Shown: one piece after another, positions 8,298 through 17,870 of the stretch
Numbering within the stretch: the first letter of the stretch is position 1
Layout of the letters: every line of letters begins with the position of its first letter
DNA from: Paenibacillus cremeus
GTDB taxonomy: Bacteria; Bacillota; Bacilli; Paenibacillales; NBRC-103111
DNA: 64,000 nt
Direction: 5' to 3'
Assembly (NCBI RefSeq): GCF_007786445.1
Contig: NZ_VNJI01000012.1
Coordinates: 1 to 64,000, forward strand
Program-made: the position numbers and the translations under genes
Notes under the pieces: generated by a model
Databases searched by the model: none
Told to the model about the DNA's origin: nothing
Seen by the model: only the letters and a program-made list of their open reading frames with translations

Positions 8298-8525
8298 TTA
8301 GTACAACGACAGGGCCACCGAATCTCTTTCGTTCAAGGCATGCAAAATCGCTTCGCACCCAACCACTTCGATGCTGATCAGAGATTGCAGGGATTGCTTC
8401 ATGACCTTACGGCCCTTCTCCACCTTTTTATCCAAGGCCGACTTCAGGAGTTTAAGCGTTTTTTTATTCAGGCTGTCGGCAAACACGGGAATTTGTTTAT
8501 TTTGGATCGTGACAAAAGCTTTCAT
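8298..8525 (-). CDS. Small hypothetical protein, 75 aa
   Basis: A short basic protein beginning MKAFVTIQNKQIPVFADSLN and ending ERDSVALSLY, with a Lys-rich helix in the middle (KKTLKLLKSALDKKVEKGRK). There is no signal peptide or membrane segment. The ATG at 8525 has GGGA upstream; an in-frame GTG at 8534 is an alternative. It is a lone gene ending at the palindromic terminator 8252-8282. I do not recognise the family. Confidence 0.55.
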   Translation of the reverse strand: MKAFVTIQNKQIPVFADSLNKKTLKLLKSALDKKVEKGRKVMKQSLQSLISIEVVGCEAILHALNERDSVALSLY

Positions 8526-8657
8526 CCGAAACACCGTCCCTATATATCCATTTTTACTTTGTTGGTAGTCATATCCGTCTCTAATAGTTTAAATTACGAT
8601 TATTAAAATAAGCTTAAAATAATATTACAATTTGTGAACAACTTTCGAAAAATAAGC

Positions 8658-10022
8658 TTAAAGATGGTTCATCGACTTGTATGTATTGGGAATCGTAACC
8701 CGGAACTGCGAGCCGATGCCCAGCTCACTATCCACCTCAATGACACCTTCGTGCGCCTCCACCAGCGCCTTGGCGATGCTGAGCCCGAGACCGACGCCGC
8801 CACTGAACCGCGAACGGGACTTGTCCACCCGGTATAATCGGTTGAATACATAAGGCAGATCCTGCGCCCCGATCCCAATGCCCGTGTCTTGGCAGTAAAT
8901 AATCGTCGCCTCCGGCTGCCAATCGACGCCGACCGTGATCGTACCCCCATCGTTCGTATATTTGACCGCATTGGACACAATGTTGGACACGACCTGGATC
9001 AGCTTATCCCGATCCACTTCGGCATAGCAGGGCACGTTCGGGTTGTTGAACCGCAGCTTGATGCTCTTGCTCTTGGCCATCGGCAGGAAGTTTCGATACA
9101 CCTGCTCCGCCAGCTGCACCATATTCTCCCGTTTGATGTGAATCGTAAACCGCGCCGCCTCCGCTTCCGAGAGCCGCTCCATGTCCGTCATGAGACGCGT
9201 CAACCGAATCAGCTCGTCGTACACCTGCTGCAGCCACTCCACGTTCACTTCATAGATGCCGTCGATCATCGCTTCCAGCTGCGACAGCATGGAGGTAAGC
9301 GGCGTCCGCAGCTCGTGGGTCAAATCCTCCATCAGCGCATGCCGCCAATCCTCCTGGATCTTGAGCTCGGCCGACAGCTCGTTGAGCGTGAGCGCCAACT
9401 GCCGCACCTCCTCGGGGCCTTTGATCGGCGCGCGCACTTGGCGGTCACCGGTCCGAATAAGGCCTGCGGTTTCCCTCAGCCGCTGCATATGTGCCGACAA
9501 GAGACGCGACACAGTAATGCTGACCACGATGGACAGCAGGGCCGCGATACTGTACAGCAGCGCCGAGCGCTCCTGCATCACCTTCTGGTAGGCGACATAG
9601 CTCGGATCGAGCTGATTCATTTGCTTGTTGAAGGCAATTTGCAGCAGCCCCCGATTTTGCCCCTTGGCCACGACCGGAAATTCTTGGATGTCGGCGTCTT
9701 TCATATTCGGGATGCTCCCGAACATGTCGAACCAAACCTCTTGCCGGTCCGCGCCGTACCGAATCAGCACGCCGTACAGCATCGCCCGACGGGTCAGCCA
9801 CGCTTTTTGCTCAGGAGAATAAGGACCTACGCTGAGGTCCTCGTTACGGATATCGTCCATCATTTTGAAGGCGTTGACCTTAATTTGCTCCTCTTGGTAG
9901 CTCTGGAAAACGTCTTCCCAGTTGTAGTTATACCCGTAAGCGATGATCGTCAAGATGACGAGGAAACAGCCTTGCAGCGTTAAAAATAAAATGACGTTCG
10001 TTTTTCGCAAAAAGCGCAGCAT
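8658..10022 (-). CDS. Sensor histidine kinase (HAMP, HisKA, HATPase), OmpR-type partner
   Basis: This is a 454-residue membrane kinase. One membrane segment is near residues 11-30 and a second near 155-175, enclosing an extracytoplasmic domain of about 120 residues. A HAMP linker (VSRLLSAHMQRLRETAGLI) follows, then the H-box EDLTHELRTPLTSML with the phosphorylatable His, N-box SNIVSNAVKYTNDGG, DTGIGI and [18 protein letters not shown]. The response regulator gene ends 6 bases before this start, so the two form one operon. No obvious target genes with a matching box are visible. The sensed signal is unknown. Confidence 0.9.
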   Translation of the reverse strand: MLRFLRKTNVILFLTLQGCFLVILTIIAYGYNYNWEDVFQSYQEEQIKVNAFKMMDDIRNEDLSVGPYSPEQKAWLTRRAMLYGVLIRYGADRQEVWFDMFGSIPNMKDADIQEFPVVAKGQNRGLLQIAFNKQMNQLDPSYVAYQKVMQERSALLYSIAALLSIVVSITVSRLLSAHMQRLRETAGLIRTGDRQVRAPIKGPEEVRQLALTLNELSAELKIQEDWRHALMEDLTHELRTPLTSMLSQLEAMIDGIYEVNVEWLQQVYDELIRLTRLMTDMERLSEAEAARFTIHIKRENMVQLAEQVYRNFLPMAKSKSIKLRFNNPNVPCYAEVDRDKLIQVVSNIVSNAVKYTNDGGTITVGVDWQPEATIIYCQDTGIGIGAQDLPYVFNRLYRVDKSRSRFSGGVGLGLSIAKALVEAHEGVIEVDSELGIGSQFRVTIPNTYKSMNHL

Positions 10023-10028
10023 CGTGCA

Positions 10029-10739
10029 TTAATCCTTCTTCTGATCCGCTTCCGCGGTAAATTTATAGCCGGCCCCTACCATCGTTAAGATGTATCGCGG
10101 CTCTTTGGTGTCTTCTTCAATCTTCTTGCGCAGGTTCTTCACGTGCGTATCGATCGAGCGACTGTCCCCATGAAACCGATAGCCCAGCACCTGATGGGAT
10201 AAGTCCATCCGGCTGAAGATTTTGCCCGGCTTCTCGGCGAACACGGACATCAGCTTAAATTCGGTCGAGGTCAGGTTCGCATGCAGACCGTTCACGAGCA
10301 GCGTCTTCGCCTCCAAATCCAGCACCAGCCGGCCTTTGTCGAACGTTTGTACCGCTGATTTTTGCGGCTCCGGCACGAACGCCTTGACCCGGCGAAGCAG
10401 CGCATGAATGCGCGCGATCACTTCCTTCACCCGGAATGGCTTATGGATGTAATCGTCCGCGCCCAGCTTCAGCCCTTCAATCGTATCGCTCTCCCGCGAT
10501 TTGGAGGTCAGCATAATAATCGGCACGATCGACTTTTGGCGAATTTGGCGGCAAACCTCTTCCCCCGGCAGTCCTTCCAGCATGAGATCGAGAATGACCA
10601 GATCATAGGATCGGCTCGAGAACCACTCCACCGCCTCCAGCCCGTTCGGGGTACAATCGACCTCCCACCCCTCGTTGCGTAAGTAAGCGATTAACACCTC
10701 ACGGATTTTCGGTTCGTCCTCCACTACTAAAATCTGCAC
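10029..10739 (-). CDS. OmpR/PhoB-family response regulator
   Basis: The protein has 236 residues. The N-terminal receiver domain has VVEDEPKIREVL (acidic pocket), YDLVILDLMLEG with the phospho-accepting Asp, IIMLTSK and the conserved Lys in DDYIHKPF. The C-terminal winged helix has LTSTEFKLMSVFAEKPGKIF and SIDTHVKNLRKKIEEDT. I prefer the GTG at 10739, which has a GGGGGTGAG site at suitable spacing, over the GTG at 10748 that would overlap that site. It is the first gene of the pair with the kinase at 8658. Confidence 0.9.
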   Translation of the reverse strand: MQILVVEDEPKIREVLIAYLRNEGWEVDCTPNGLEAVEWFSSRSYDLVILDLMLEGLPGEEVCRQIRQKSIVPIIMLTSKSRESDTIEGLKLGADDYIHKPFRVKEVIARIHALLRRVKAFVPEPQKSAVQTFDKGRLVLDLEAKTLLVNGLHANLTSTEFKLMSVFAEKPGKIFSRMDLSHQVLGYRFHGDSRSIDTHVKNLRKKIEEDTKEPRYILTMVGAGYKFTAEADQKKD

Positions 10740-10832
10740 ATGTCTCACCCCCGGACGCCTTGCTCTATGGTACCATCATACCTTGTCCGCTGAGCTTGCT
10801 CAAGCTATTTTATAAGAAATGGAGCCGCATCA

Positions 10833-10866
10833 AAAGGACCCCCACGACTTCAATCGCGGAGGTCCT
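10833..10866 (-). terminator. Rho-independent terminator after the sugar ABC permease operon
   Basis: AGGACC and GGTCCT form the base of a hairpin with inner CG pairing, followed on the minus strand by four T. It lies 11 bases past the stop at 10877. Confidence 0.65.
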
Positions 10867-10876
10867 ATTTTTACAC

Positions 10877-11710
10877 TTACCCTTTGACTGCACCGGCTGT
10901 AATGCCCTGAATAATATACCGCTGCATCGAGAGGAAAAAGATAATGATCGGGATTATAGCCATCGTCAGCGCCGCCATCGCGAGGTGCCACTCGTTCGTA
11001 TACTGCCCGAAATAAACGGAGGAGGCCAGTGGAATCGTTTGATTTTTTTTGGAGCTTAACGTAATGAGCGGCAGCAAGAAATCGTTCCAAATCCAAAGCG
11101 AGTTCAGAATCGCCACCGTGGTGGTAATCGGCTTTAGGAGTGGAAGTAAGATGCGGAAGTACACCCCTGCGGTTCCGCTGCCGTCGATCAAGGCCGCTTC
11201 CTCCAGCTCCCTTGGGACCGACTTGATAAAGCCGTGATACAAGAACAGCGCAAACGGTACGCCGAAGCCCCAATACATAATGATGATGCCGTACAGCGTA
11301 TTGATCAGCTTGAGCTCCTGGGCGACCTTCACCAGCGGAATCATCATTGTCTGGAACGGGATGACAAGCGATGACAGGATGGCTAGAAAAATGATTTGAC
11401 TGACCAGGCCGGGACGGCGCACCAGCTGAAAAGCGGCTGCCGAGCTGACAAACAAAATACCGGCCACGGATGTGACGGTAATGATCAGGGAATTCATGAA
11501 CACCCCGAGAAAGTTGATTTGCTTCCATACGACCGCAAAATTTTTGAACTGGAACACCTGAGGCAGCGCCAAGGTGGAGGTCGCCACTTCGTTGTAGGTT
11601 TTAAACCCGTTAACAAAGGTGATATATAGAGGGACAAAGACCATCAAGGCAAGCACAATCATCAATATCTCAATTATGAGCTTGCCGGCGGAATAACGGC
11701 CGTGATTCAC
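10877..11710 (-). CDS. Carbohydrate ABC transporter permease (MalG/CUT1 type)
   Basis: This 277-residue inner-membrane permease has about six hydrophobic segments and the EAA loop EEAALIDGSGTAGVYFRILL, which docks on the ATPase. It starts at a GTG overlapping the stop of the preceding permease (GTGA), with GGAGG upstream. Together with 11707 and 12684 it forms a CUT1 importer whose ATPase is not encoded nearby. It may use the MsmX-like protein at 29160 or another shared ATPase. The YesM/YesN pair upstream is the likely regulator. Confidence 0.88.
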   Translation of the reverse strand: MNHGRYSAGKLIIEILMIVLALMVFVPLYITFVNGFKTYNEVATSTLALPQVFQFKNFAVVWKQINFLGVFMNSLIITVTSVAGILFVSSAAAFQLVRRPGLVSQIIFLAILSSLVIPFQTMMIPLVKVAQELKLINTLYGIIIMYWGFGVPFALFLYHGFIKSVPRELEEAALIDGSGTAGVYFRILLPLLKPITTTVAILNSLWIWNDFLLPLITLSSKKNQTIPLASSVYFGQYTNEWHLAMAALTMAIIPIIIFFLSMQRYIIQGITAGAVKG

Positions 11711-12585
11711 AGCTCCACCTCCCGGCGTTTCATCACAGCCACCTGCACCAGCGTAATGGAGGCCAGAACGAGGAAAAAGACGACGGACTTAGCTGCTGCA
11801 TAGGTAAACAGGTTTTTCGTAAACGCGTCCAAATAAATGTGAAACGCCAGCGATTCGGTCGTCCCGAACGGTCCGCCTTTGGTGAGCGCGAAGTTGAGGT
11901 CGAAGCCTTTAAATCCGCTCGAGATCGCAAGGAACAGGTTGATGGTCATCGCAGGGCGGATGAGCGGCAGAACCACATGCCAAAACCGCTTGATGCGCCC
12001 CGCTCCGTCGATCTCCGCCGCTTCCAGCATATCCTTCGGCACGCCTTGAAGGGCCGCCAAATAGATGACCATGAAATAGCCGGCGGAATGCCACACCGTG
12101 ACGAGCACGAGAGACCAGAAGGCTTGCTCGGGCAAGCTGAGCCAGTTTTTTTGAAACAAGAGCCAGCCGGTCGATTTGCCGATTTCCCCAAACAGCCGGA
12201 CAATAATAAACTGCCAAATAAACCCGATAATGACCGACCCGATTACGTAGGGCAAAAAGAATACCGTACGCAGCATATTACGGGTTTTGAGCGACATGTT
12301 CAGCACCAGGGCAAGAAAAAGCCCGCAAACATTTAACGCGATCGTCGTCGCAATGACATACTTAAACGTAAATAAAAACGATTTCAAGAAGCCGGTGTCG
12401 TGGATGATTTTTTGGAAATTGCTCCATCCGGCCCAGCGGATATCGCTGCTGATCCCATTCCAATCCTGGAACGAAAATAGGATCGCCCGCAGAAACGGAA
12501 CCAGGATGATCAGCGTGAAAAACAGCACGGCTGGAGCCACAAAAGCGGTATAAATCAGCCATTGCCGGGTTTTCATGGTCGTCAT
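11707..12585 (-). CDS. Carbohydrate ABC transporter permease (MalF/CUT1 type)
   Basis: This 292-residue permease starts MTTMKTRQWLIYTAFVAPAV, has six predicted membrane spans and the EAA motif LEAAEIDGAGRIKRFWHVVL. The ATG at 12585 is preceded by GGAGAGG. It forms the heterodimeric channel with the gene at 10877. A hairpin at 12630-12664 separates it from the lipoprotein gene. Confidence 0.88.
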   Translation of the reverse strand: MTTMKTRQWLIYTAFVAPAVLFFTLIILVPFLRAILFSFQDWNGISSDIRWAGWSNFQKIIHDTGFLKSFLFTFKYVIATTIALNVCGLFLALVLNMSLKTRNMLRTVFFLPYVIGSVIIGFIWQFIIVRLFGEIGKSTGWLLFQKNWLSLPEQAFWSLVLVTVWHSAGYFMVIYLAALQGVPKDMLEAAEIDGAGRIKRFWHVVLPLIRPAMTINLFLAISSGFKGFDLNFALTKGGPFGTTESLAFHIYLDAFTKNLFTYAAAKSVVFFLVLASITLVQVAVMKRREVEL

Positions 12586-12629
12586 GGCTTGGCCTCTCCT
12601 TCCTTTCCTATTGGGAGCTGATAAACAAT

Positions 12630-12664
12630 CGGTGCACGGCCTCCGATAAGGAAGCCCTGCACCG
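12630..12664 (-). other. Hairpin in the gap between binding-protein and permease genes
   Basis: CGGTGCA (12630-12636) pairs with TGCACCG (12658-12664), with additional inner GGC/GCC and TCC/GGA pairs around a GATAA loop. No strong T-run follows on the minus strand. Position and structure suggest an mRNA-stabilising or partially terminating element that lets the lipoprotein be made in excess. Confidence 0.5.
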
Positions 12665-12683
12665 CGTCAGCTTTCGGATAAGG

Positions 12684-13997
12684 TTATTTTTTCACCCGGT
12701 CGGTCCAAATTTTTTGAACCTCCGTCAACGTCTGCTCTTTGTTCAATTGACCGCCTACATAGGCTTGCAGCGGCTTCGCAAACTCTTGATTGGAGCCGGA
12801 CGGCCAGAGCGTGTGCGCCCATGGGATGGTTTGGTTTTTCTCTACATATTTGCTAAGGTCCTGCGCGAGCGGCCCGAGATCCGGCGATGTTTTCAAATCG
12901 GTGAAGGCCGGAATGAGCTTAAAGGAGTCGACCAAATATTTTTGCCCGTTATCATGGAGCCAAGTCAGGAACTTTTTAGCCTCCGCCAGGTTTTTCGAAT
13001 TTTTGTTCAGCACGTAGTATCCCGGAACGCCTACTGGCAGCTTCGTATCGGCGGCATTATCGTTGAGCGGAATGGCAAACATGCCGATCTTGAGGTTCGG
13101 GTTAATTTTCACGATCGAATCGATCGTCCAGACGCCTTGCTGCATCATCGCCGTTTTGCCCGTTGAAAATTCGGACACCTGGTTGTCATAGCTGATGCCG
13201 ACGGATTCTGCTCCTTTGCCGTATTTGACGGTCATATCAAGCACATCGAAAAACCCGTTCATGTTCGCTACGTTGTTGACTTTGGCTTCGCCCTTGTTGA
13301 TTTTTTGGATCATTCCAACCGGGTCTTTCTCATAAGCGTAAGGCAGATTGAACAAGTGCTGGCCGAGCACCCACCATTCCTTATATCCTTCCGAGTAGGA
13401 CAAGATGCCCGCAGCCTTCAGCTTCTCGTTCACCTGCTTCAGCTCCGTCAGCGTCGTCGGAACCTTGTCAATACCCGCCTTGGCAAACAAATCCTTATTG
13501 TAAATAAAGCCATAGCCTTCAAACGCTACCGGAAAGCCGAGCTTCTTGCCGTCCACCGTCATTCCCTCGACTGCCGCAGGAGCCACCTTGGACATCCACG
13601 GCTCGTTCGACAAATCCGCGATCTTATCCGACCAATCCTTAATATCCGTAAACGCCTTGGACATGAAAATATCCGGCGCATCCCCGGAGGCAAAGCGGGT
13701 TCTAACAAGCGTATCGTAGTCGGAGGTCGCTCCGCCTTCAATGATGACGTTCGGGTTCTGAGCCATGTAATCGGCAGCCATCGCTTTGACCTTGTCGGTA
13801 ATTTCCACTTTAAACTGCAGCAGCTTGAGCGTCACTTTTTGTCCACTTGCGCCACCGCCCGATGCAGCTGCGCTGGATCCGGTATTGGAGCCGGACGCCG
13901 CTCCCGAGCTGCTCTTAGGCTCATCTCCGCCGGCGCAGCCGACGAGCGAAGTCAGCAGTAGTGCGGCAACGGTTAGCATGGAAAACTTTTTCTTCAT
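12684..13997 (-). CDS. Sugar-binding lipoprotein (extracellular solute-binding protein family 1)
   Basis: This is a 437-residue binding protein. The signal peptide ends in the lipobox LLTSLVGCAG, followed by a Ser/Gly/Ala linker of about 30 residues. The mature part starts KVTLKLLQFKVEITDK. It contains FASGDAPDIFMSKAF and GKTAMMQQGVWTIDS, typical family-1 elements near the sugar cleft. It is first in the transporter operon and directly downstream of the YesN-type regulator, which in Paenibacillaceae usually signals an oligosaccharide importer. The exact sugar is unknown. Confidence 0.88.
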   Translation of the reverse strand: MKKKFSMLTVAALLLTSLVGCAGGDEPKSSSGAASGSNTGSSAAASGGGASGQKVTLKLLQFKVEITDKVKAMAADYMAQNPNVIIEGGATSDYDTLVRTRFASGDAPDIFMSKAFTDIKDWSDKIADLSNEPWMSKVAPAAVEGMTVDGKKLGFPVAFEGYGFIYNKDLFAKAGIDKVPTTLTELKQVNEKLKAAGILSYSEGYKEWWVLGQHLFNLPYAYEKDPVGMIQKINKGEAKVNNVANMNGFFDVLDMTVKYGKGAESVGISYDNQVSEFSTGKTAMMQQGVWTIDSIVKINPNLKIGMFAIPLNDNAADTKLPVGVPGYYVLNKNSKNLAEAKKFLTWLHDNGQKYLVDSFKLIPAFTDLKTSPDLGPLAQDLSKYVEKNQTIPWAHTLWPSGSNQEFAKPLQAYVGGQLNKEQTLTEVQKIWTDRVKK

Positions 13998-14097
13998 TGT
14001 GCCTCATCCCCCTTATAGTGCTTCCAGTTCTTACAAATCTAAGTCTACAAGGCTGCCCGGAAGAACGTAAGAGAATATTTTCGCCAAAAAGAGGAAT

Positions 14098-15663
14098 CTA
14101 TGAATCTCGCCGCTGCTTCCGATATTGCAGCGGAGAAACGCCGGTCTGCTTTTTGAACACCTTGCTGAAGTAATTCTCGTCGGTGTATCCCAGGGTGCCA
14201 GCCATGACCGATATCGTCATATCTGTATGGAGGAGCAGCGATTTGGCTTTTTCCATTCGCAGCTCGGTCAAATAAGTCATGAGCGTTGTGTTGTACAGCT
14301 CTTTAAACCTTTTGGCGATGTACTGGGGACTGAAGCGAAACCGCTCGGACAGCGTCGATAAGGAAATATCCTCTTGAAAATGCCGATGGATATAATCGTA
14401 AATCGCTTGAATGCCGTGGATTCCGGAGCTTTCGCTCCCCTGCTCTTCGATCAGGATCCACCACTGCTGGATCAGCATTTTCTCCCACTCGTCCAAATCG
14501 CTCACCCAGAGCGGCATAAACGCATCTATCGCATCCTTCCCGGGCCCGTGCAGTCGGCTCGCTCGTTGCAGTAATAAATTGGCTTCCATTGTGTAGGCCT
14601 GCAAATCCTTCAGGCTGAGCGCACCCCATTCCCGCAGCCTTTGCGTAAAGGAGCGAATGATTTCAGCGGCGTACGCTTTGTTTTCGTTTTTCAGAGCGGC
14701 CTGGAGCAAGATTTGCTGGTCTGTCAATCGAGGAGCTTCCTTCCCTAAAGCAGCCGGGCTGCCGGAATGCAGCAGATTGCACTTCAGCAGCGCTGTACGC
14801 GCAGCACCGATAGCAGCGGGAAGTGTCTCCACTCTAGCTTCCGTCTCGCACAGGCCTACGAGTACGTCAAGCCCGAGCGTGCTTCGCCACGCCGCTTTCA
14901 CTTTGTCCATATATCGGCGGTGCTCGTCTGCCGGTTTAATGCTTCCCTCCGCGGCGGTGATCAGCAGCCATTGATGCCCATCCAGCCGGCACAAGTAATG
15001 GGAGCTGTGCTGCTTCAAGGTTTCGTGGGCGATATTGTTGACGGCAAAAACAAACAGCTCGCCATCGCCGTAGAACCTGCGTTCTACGATCCCCATCCCG
15101 TTACGCGGAAGCACTAAAGCCACTCTCAGATGCTCCGTGGACAACCCGATTTTGAAAAACAAACTCCGGATCCCCTCGTGCAGCGCAGCCTCTCCTTTGA
15201 AATACCCGGCCAGCTTCTGCTCGTCCAAAAGCGCATCCGCCCGTCGCAGCCGGTATTCCGTTTCCCGCTCCTCCCGCAGACTGCTTTCCTTCGCCTGCCA
15301 TGCCGCTATCGCCCGTGCAAGCGCTTGCTCCAAATCGCTTTTTCGAAACGGCTTAAGCAAATAATCCACCCCGTTCGCCCGAAGCGCTGCACGTGTATAT
15401 GGAAAATCGTCATACCCGCTCACCACGATGACCTGTGTCTCCCAGCCCTCCTCGCGGAGCAGGCTCAGCAGCTCTGTCCCGCTCATGTTCGGCATGCTCA
15501 TGTCGCAAAACAGCACCGCAGGATTATGCTGGCGGATCAATTCGATAGCTTGCTGCCCGTCTTCCGCCATCCATCGCTCGGTGACGCCGTATTTATCCCA
15601 ATCGACGGCCAGCTCGATTCCTTCCCGTACATGCTCTTCATCATCCGCTATTAATACCTTCAA
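14098..15663 (-). CDS. YesN-type response regulator with AraC DNA-binding domain
   Basis: The protein has 521 residues. The receiver domain is at the N-terminus (VLIADDEEHVREGIELAVDW, phospho-Asp in VLFCDMSMPNMSG, conserved Lys in VDYLLKPFRKSDLE). A poorly conserved central region of about 280 residues follows, then two C-terminal AraC HTH motifs (LSERFRFSPQYIAKRFKELY and LGYTDENYFSKVFKKQTGVS). The start is a TTG with AAGGAGG ten bases upstream. It overlaps the kinase gene stop by four bases and precedes the lipoprotein gene by 100 bp, so it probably activates the importer at 10877-13997. Confidence 0.9.
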   Translation of the reverse strand: MKVLIADDEEHVREGIELAVDWDKYGVTERWMAEDGQQAIELIRQHNPAVLFCDMSMPNMSGTELLSLLREEGWETQVIVVSGYDDFPYTRAALRANGVDYLLKPFRKSDLEQALARAIAAWQAKESSLREERETEYRLRRADALLDEQKLAGYFKGEAALHEGIRSLFFKIGLSTEHLRVALVLPRNGMGIVERRFYGDGELFVFAVNNIAHETLKQHSSHYLCRLDGHQWLLITAAEGSIKPADEHRRYMDKVKAAWRSTLGLDVLVGLCETEARVETLPAAIGAARTALLKCNLLHSGSPAALGKEAPRLTDQQILLQAALKNENKAYAAEIIRSFTQRLREWGALSLKDLQAYTMEANLLLQRASRLHGPGKDAIDAFMPLWVSDLDEWEKMLIQQWWILIEEQGSESSGIHGIQAIYDYIHRHFQEDISLSTLSERFRFSPQYIAKRFKELYNTTLMTYLTELRMEKAKSLLLHTDMTISVMAGTLGYTDENYFSKVFKKQTGVSPLQYRKQRRDS

Positions 15664-17435
15664 CTTCCGAACGCCTCCTTGGCTAAGCTGTCGACGGGGA
15701 TGCGCAGTGTAATCACCGTGGCCTCATAGGGAGTACTTTGAATATCCCAGTCGAATCCTTGATTGTAATGAAGACGCAGCCGTGTGAGCACATTGATTAG
15801 CCCAATCCCGCCTTCCTGTCCGGTATGAAATTGACGCTCGGCATACTCCTGCTGAATCCGTTTCACGGTCACCGCATCTATTCCTTTTCCGTTATCCATC
15901 ACGCGGACGCAAAGTGTTTCATCGATCTCAATGCCGATATGTATGGCACCGGAGCCCCGCCCTTTTTCCAGACCGTGAATAATGCTGTTTTCCACTAACG
16001 GCTGCAGGATCAACTTGGGCACAGGCAGCTCCATCGCTTCGCTCGGACAAGACAGCGTGTAAGACAGCTTATTTTTAAACCGTCCCGTTTGCAGCGACAA
16101 GTAGTGCTCGATGTGCTGGATCTCCTTTTGCAGCGGCACGGTCTCCGTCTTCAAATCCATGCTGTAGCGCAAAATGGCTCCAAGCTCGGCGATTTTATCA
16201 CTGATCTCTTCGGAGCCGTGGCGAAGGGCAAGCGTCCCGATTGACTGCAGTGTGTTGTATAGAAAATGCGGATTGATCTGGGCCTGCAGCATTTTTAACT
16301 GCGCCGTCGATAGCTCTAAGCGGTTCCGATACTCCCGGTTCATCAGGTCGTCCAAATTCCGAACCATCGTTTGAAACCGGTGCTCCAGTACGCCGAGCTC
16401 GTCCATCCGGCCGGTGGAAGGCTCCAGCTCAAAGTTGCCGGTCTCCACCCGGGCGATACTGCGAAGCAGCCGTTTAACCGGAGCAATGGTAAAGTAGGAC
16501 AAAATGCCGGCAAGCACCAGCACAAACGCCACGGCGATGAATTGGATGACCAACGACCGGTTGAGCGTACGGTTAGCCGATTCATTCACGGCGGCTGTAG
16601 GCACGAATTTGACAATGGTGATCGGCAAATCGAGATACCGGTCCCGCACATAGATATAAATTCCGCTGCGCCCGTTCCATTTTCCGTTCACGGAGCCTCT
16701 GTCCCCCACAAGCTCCTTCGCCACTCTTTCCTGCGTTAGCTCGGCAGGCAGTTCTGCGGCAGAGGAATAGAGCAGCTTCATTTCGTTTTGGATGTACAAA
16801 AAGACATGCTCGCCATCATTAGGCGTGGACATCATTAAGGGACGCATCCTTCGCTCGATTTCGGTTAGTCCGGTATAAATCGAAACCGCCCCCAACACGG
16901 CCGATGACGGATAATCCACGATCGGCTTGTGGAAGGCCAGCGCAGGCTCTCCGCCTACCTTCGTGACCTCAAACCATCTGGTATTGTCCAGCGCCTCGTT
17001 CTCGCTTCGCGGGATCGTGATATTGGGGAGAACCATATTGATGCCGACCCGGGCGATATCCGCGTTGATAACCGTTTCCCCGGTCAAAGCGCTGATGTAA
17101 CGCACCGCACGAAATTCGGGACGGCTGTTGTAAATGCTGGCTACTTGGCTTGTGAGGGCTAGCGTTTGCACCGGCTTAATTTCCTGCGATCTTAAATAGC
17201 GCATCAAGGTTTGATCATAGTAAAAAGAAACCGAAATATGGTTCAGCTCATCCAAATATCGCTTGATATTGTCCATTCCGCTGTCCATCGTATTCTGATT
17301 GAGCTCGATGACCTGACGCTCTACCGAACGCGATGTCGTTTTATACGAAATAATAATAGACAAGGTTAAAGGGATCACGGCCGAGATGAGCATACCGATC
17401 AATAATTTGGCAAATAAGCTCCTTTTAAACCACAC
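15660..17435 (-). CDS. YesM-type sensor histidine kinase
   Basis: This 591-residue membrane kinase has an N-terminal membrane segment (LFAKLLIGMLISAVIPLTLS), a large extracytoplasmic sensor domain, a second membrane segment near residue 300, HAMP (FTIAPVKRLLRSIARVETG), the His_kinase motif INPHFLYNTLQSIGTLALRH with the phospho-His, and a HATPase domain (DNGKGID, GIGLINVLTRL). I prefer the GTG at 17435, where GGAGG is nine bases upstream. The in-frame ATG at 17444 overlaps that site. It is paired with the YesN-type regulator. Confidence 0.9.
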   Translation of the reverse strand: MWFKRSLFAKLLIGMLISAVIPLTLSIIISYKTTSRSVERQVIELNQNTMDSGMDNIKRYLDELNHISVSFYYDQTLMRYLRSQEIKPVQTLALTSQVASIYNSRPEFRAVRYISALTGETVINADIARVGINMVLPNITIPRSENEALDNTRWFEVTKVGGEPALAFHKPIVDYPSSAVLGAVSIYTGLTEIERRMRPLMMSTPNDGEHVFLYIQNEMKLLYSSAAELPAELTQERVAKELVGDRGSVNGKWNGRSGIYIYVRDRYLDLPITIVKFVPTAAVNESANRTLNRSLVIQFIAVAFVLVLAGILSYFTIAPVKRLLRSIARVETGNFELEPSTGRMDELGVLEHRFQTMVRNLDDLMNREYRNRLELSTAQLKMLQAQINPHFLYNTLQSIGTLALRHGSEEISDKIAELGAILRYSMDLKTETVPLQKEIQHIEHYLSLQTGRFKNKLSYTLSCPSEAMELPVPKLILQPLVENSIIHGLEKGRGSGAIHIGIEIDETLCVRVMDNGKGIDAVTVKRIQQEYAERQFHTGQEGGIGLINVLTRLRLHYNQGFDWDIQSTPYEATVITLRIPVDSLAKEAFGS

Positions 17436-17577
17436 TTGTAGCATCCTCCCTCACCTGCATCGTTCTGTTCCGCCATTGATGCTATTGCCATTTTAGCAAC
17501 AAGCCCCTGACCCCACAACCATTTCAACCCTGCAGCCCCAAAAAATAGAACCGGAGGCGCCAGCATACCGCGAGGTC

Positions 17578-17765
17578 TATCGGAACTGGAATCCGTTATT
17601 TGCCCGCCAGACGCCATTTCAAGAAAATAACGGAACTCCATTCCGTTATTTCCCCCATTTCAGCCGATCTGGTCAAAAACAGCGCAATAGCGGAATACAG
17701 TTCCGTTATTCTCGTTGCGAGGCACATCTGGCTCAAATAGCGGAACGTAGTTCCGTTAGTTGGAT
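17578..17765. repeat. Intergenic repeat array B, four units with CGGAA/TTCCG palindromes
   Basis: Four copies of a palindromic core sit at about 17581, 17625, 17686 and 17735, for example ATAACGGAACTCCATTCCGT followed by TATT, and AGCGGAACGTAGTTCCGTTA. The repeat starts are spaced 50, 60 and 50 bp. Between cores are variable stretches that share CATTTC and GATCTGG/CATCTGG fragments. The array occupies the gap between the terminator at 17818 and the YesM start at 17435. Nothing else is recognised in this 380-bp gap. Confidence 0.75.
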
Positions 17766-17817
17766 TGAGTAAAGACGTGGTGACGCTGCAGTTGGCAGTC
17801 CTCCTCCCACTGCGCAG

Positions 17818-17846
17818 AAAAAAAAGCTGACCCGAGGGCCAGCTTC
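17818..17846 (-). terminator. Rho-independent terminator of the 12-kb ABC operon
   Basis: On the minus strand AAGCTGGCCCTCGGGTCAGCTT forms a tight hairpin followed by a run of about nine T. It lies 24 bases past the stop of the last permease gene at 17871. Confidence 0.9.
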
Positions 17847-17870
17847 CTTGCATTGCCACGTTGGACACTA

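Noticed and set aside
8600-8660. Two copies of AAAATAAGCTTAAA near the kinase end
   Set aside because: A short AT-rich 14-base repeat with no structure or further copies. Chance similarity is likely.
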